A DNA stretch of 6,076 nucleotides from assembly GCA_013139905.1 (NCBI GenBank), contig WSZW01000073.1, forward strand, positions 1 to 6,076, written 5' to 3'. Origin of the DNA: an archaeon (GTDB taxonomy: Archaea > EX4484-52 > B79-G9). The notes below the pieces were generated by a model that saw only the letters and a list, made by a program, of their open reading frames with translations, had not been told where the DNA came from and searched no databases. Each line of letters starts with the position of its first letter. The stretch's first letter is position 1. Of this stretch, positions 5,645-6,076 are shown in pieces. The position numbers and the translations under genes were made by a program.

Positions 5645-5860
5645 TCAACAACCACTTGGGCATCTACTAAACTCACCAGAAACCCCAGTGCAATCCGTGT
5701 ATGCTTTGATACCTAAAAACTCATCACAACTCATAGGACATCCGGAAACACTAAACACATCACCAACTTCAAATGTGTGTATTTCATTCTCAAGAACACA
5801 CAAATCTTCAATATGTGATTTCACAGATTCCTGTGAATGCAAAGATTTGTATGTATTCAC
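5645..5860 (-). CDS. Possible small Cys-rich protein or gene remnant (unrecognised)
   Basis: Open frame of 71 residues from a GTG at 5860; I do not recognise the family. Support for coding: G is strongly enriched at codon position one (about 25 of 72 codons), acidic residues are frequent, and there are six Cys. The C-terminal half holds C41-PMS-C45, C57 and C67-PSG-C71, two CPxxC elements suggesting metal binding or disulfides, and the protein ends on the last Cys. There is no signal peptide in this form. Against it: the start is weak (GTG, only AGAG upstream), and only 31 bases separate it from the divergent vapB-like start, leaving little room for a promoter. The frame stays open to 6064 but that part is antisense to the vapB-like gene. 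It may be a 5'-truncated remnant. Confidence 0.42.
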   Translation of the reverse strand: MNTYKSLHSQESVKSHIEDLCVLENEIHTFEVGDVFSVSGCPMSCDEFLGIKAYTDCTGVSGEFSRCPSGC

Positions 5861-5879
5861 AGCAATATTCTCTACATAA

Positions 5880-5886
5880 AGAGGTG
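5880..5886 (+). promoter_or_regulatory. Ribosome binding site of the vapB-like gene
   Basis: AGAGGTG lies 5 bases before ATG 5892 and pairs well with the archaeal 16S rRNA 3' end. It is the strongest plus-strand Shine-Dalgarno in the window and confirms a start for an ORF otherwise short enough to be missed. Confidence 0.75.
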
Positions 5887-5891
5887 TTTTA

Positions 5892-6059
5892 ATGGCAACA
5901 ATAACACTTTCAATGCCTAAAAGGTTCGAGAGGGCAAAAAAGGAGTTTCCGTATGTGGACTGGAACGAAGTAATAAAAACAGGGATACTCAAAAGGCTTG
6001 AGGAAATAAAAAACAAGGATCTGTTAGATAACAAAAACAGTTCCGACACATCCTCATAA
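5892..6059 (+). CDS. VapB-like ribbon-helix-helix antitoxin
   Basis: Small 55-residue protein. It begins MATITLSMPKRFERAKKEF, the beta strand plus first helix of a ribbon-helix-helix DNA-binding domain. VDWNEVIKTGILKRLEEIK (22-40) follows as the second helix, and the PxxxWxEV pattern is characteristic of archaeal VapB antitoxins. A polar Asn/Ser-rich tail (41-55) would be where the toxin is bound. Such proteins dimerise, bind their own promoter and neutralise a PIN-domain RNase (VapC) encoded directly downstream. Here the stop is followed by a new ribosome binding site at the window edge, fitting that order. Codons such as AGG, GAG and GGG differ from the AT-rich four-gene cluster, which suggests a separate origin. 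A lone RHH regulator without a toxin is the alternative. Confidence 0.75.
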   Translation: MATITLSMPKRFERAKKEFPYVDWNEVIKTGILKRLEEIKNKDLLDNKNSSDTSS

Positions 6060-6064
6060 AACAT

Positions 6065-6070
6065 AGAGGG
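6065..6070 (+). promoter_or_regulatory. Ribosome binding site for a gene beginning just past the window
   Basis: AGAGGG six bases from the window end, right after the vapB-like stop, predicts a start codon at about 6077-6082. By position this would be the vapC toxin. Confidence 0.5.
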
Positions 6071-6076
6071 ATTAAA

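Noticed and set aside
5688..5879. Plus-strand 63-aa frame between the tRNA and the vapB-like gene
   Set aside because: GTG start without a ribosome binding site, Ser/Thr-rich shadow composition; the opposite strand shows better codon-position bias.
5922..5930. AGGTTCGAG shared with the tRNA T arm (5561-5569), considered as an attachment-site repeat
   Set aside because: Only 9 bases, falls inside vapB-like codons for a conserved helix, and the flanks do not extend the match; likely chance.

Overview
The window looks like an AT-rich archaeal chromosome segment, quite possibly from a small-genome (DPANN-type) lineage. The evidence for archaea is a tRNA-Gln with an A1-U72 pair and no encoded CCA, an archaeal-style TATA box placed about 26-30 bases before that tRNA, Shine-Dalgarno sequences of the GAGG/GGTGAT type, T-rich terminators, and a VapB-like small ribbon-helix-helix ORF of a form common in archaea. 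The lineage itself is inference.

Layout. 1-281 is AT-rich and appears non-coding; it holds a hairpin/T-tract terminator-like element on the minus strand and a small imperfect direct repeat. 282-2195 (minus) is a complete threonyl-tRNA synthetase of the bacterial architecture (TGS + HxxxH/CxxxH editing domain + class II core + anticodon domain), clearly richer in G+C than its neighbours. 2196-2381 is a divergent intergenic region with three short palindromes and TATA-like boxes. 2382-5451 (plus) is a compact four-gene cluster: a CDP-alcohol phosphatidyltransferase, a HAD-family phosphatase, a SAMHD1-like HD-domain dNTPase-type protein, and a second, smaller HD-domain hydrolase. 5512-5583 is tRNA-Gln(UUG) with its own promoter and T-tract terminators. 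5645-5860 (minus) is a probable small Cys-rich ORF or gene remnant. 5892-6059 (plus) is a VapB-like antitoxin gene, followed by a ribosome binding site for a further gene just outside the window, most likely a vapC toxin.

How the genes may work together. The first two genes of the cluster could act in sequence: the transferase would make a phosphorylated polar lipid (for example archaetidylinositol phosphate or archaetidylglycerol phosphate) and the HAD enzyme could remove the phosphate. The third gene keeps the full set of residues used by SAMHD1 to bind and hydrolyse dNTPs, which points to nucleotide-pool control. The second HD protein has intact metal ligands but no assignable substrate. 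Most notable are the bacterial-type, compositionally distinct thrS in an archaeal setting, and the three consecutive phosphohydrolases following a phospholipid synthase. I see no CRISPR array, transposase or clear attachment site.
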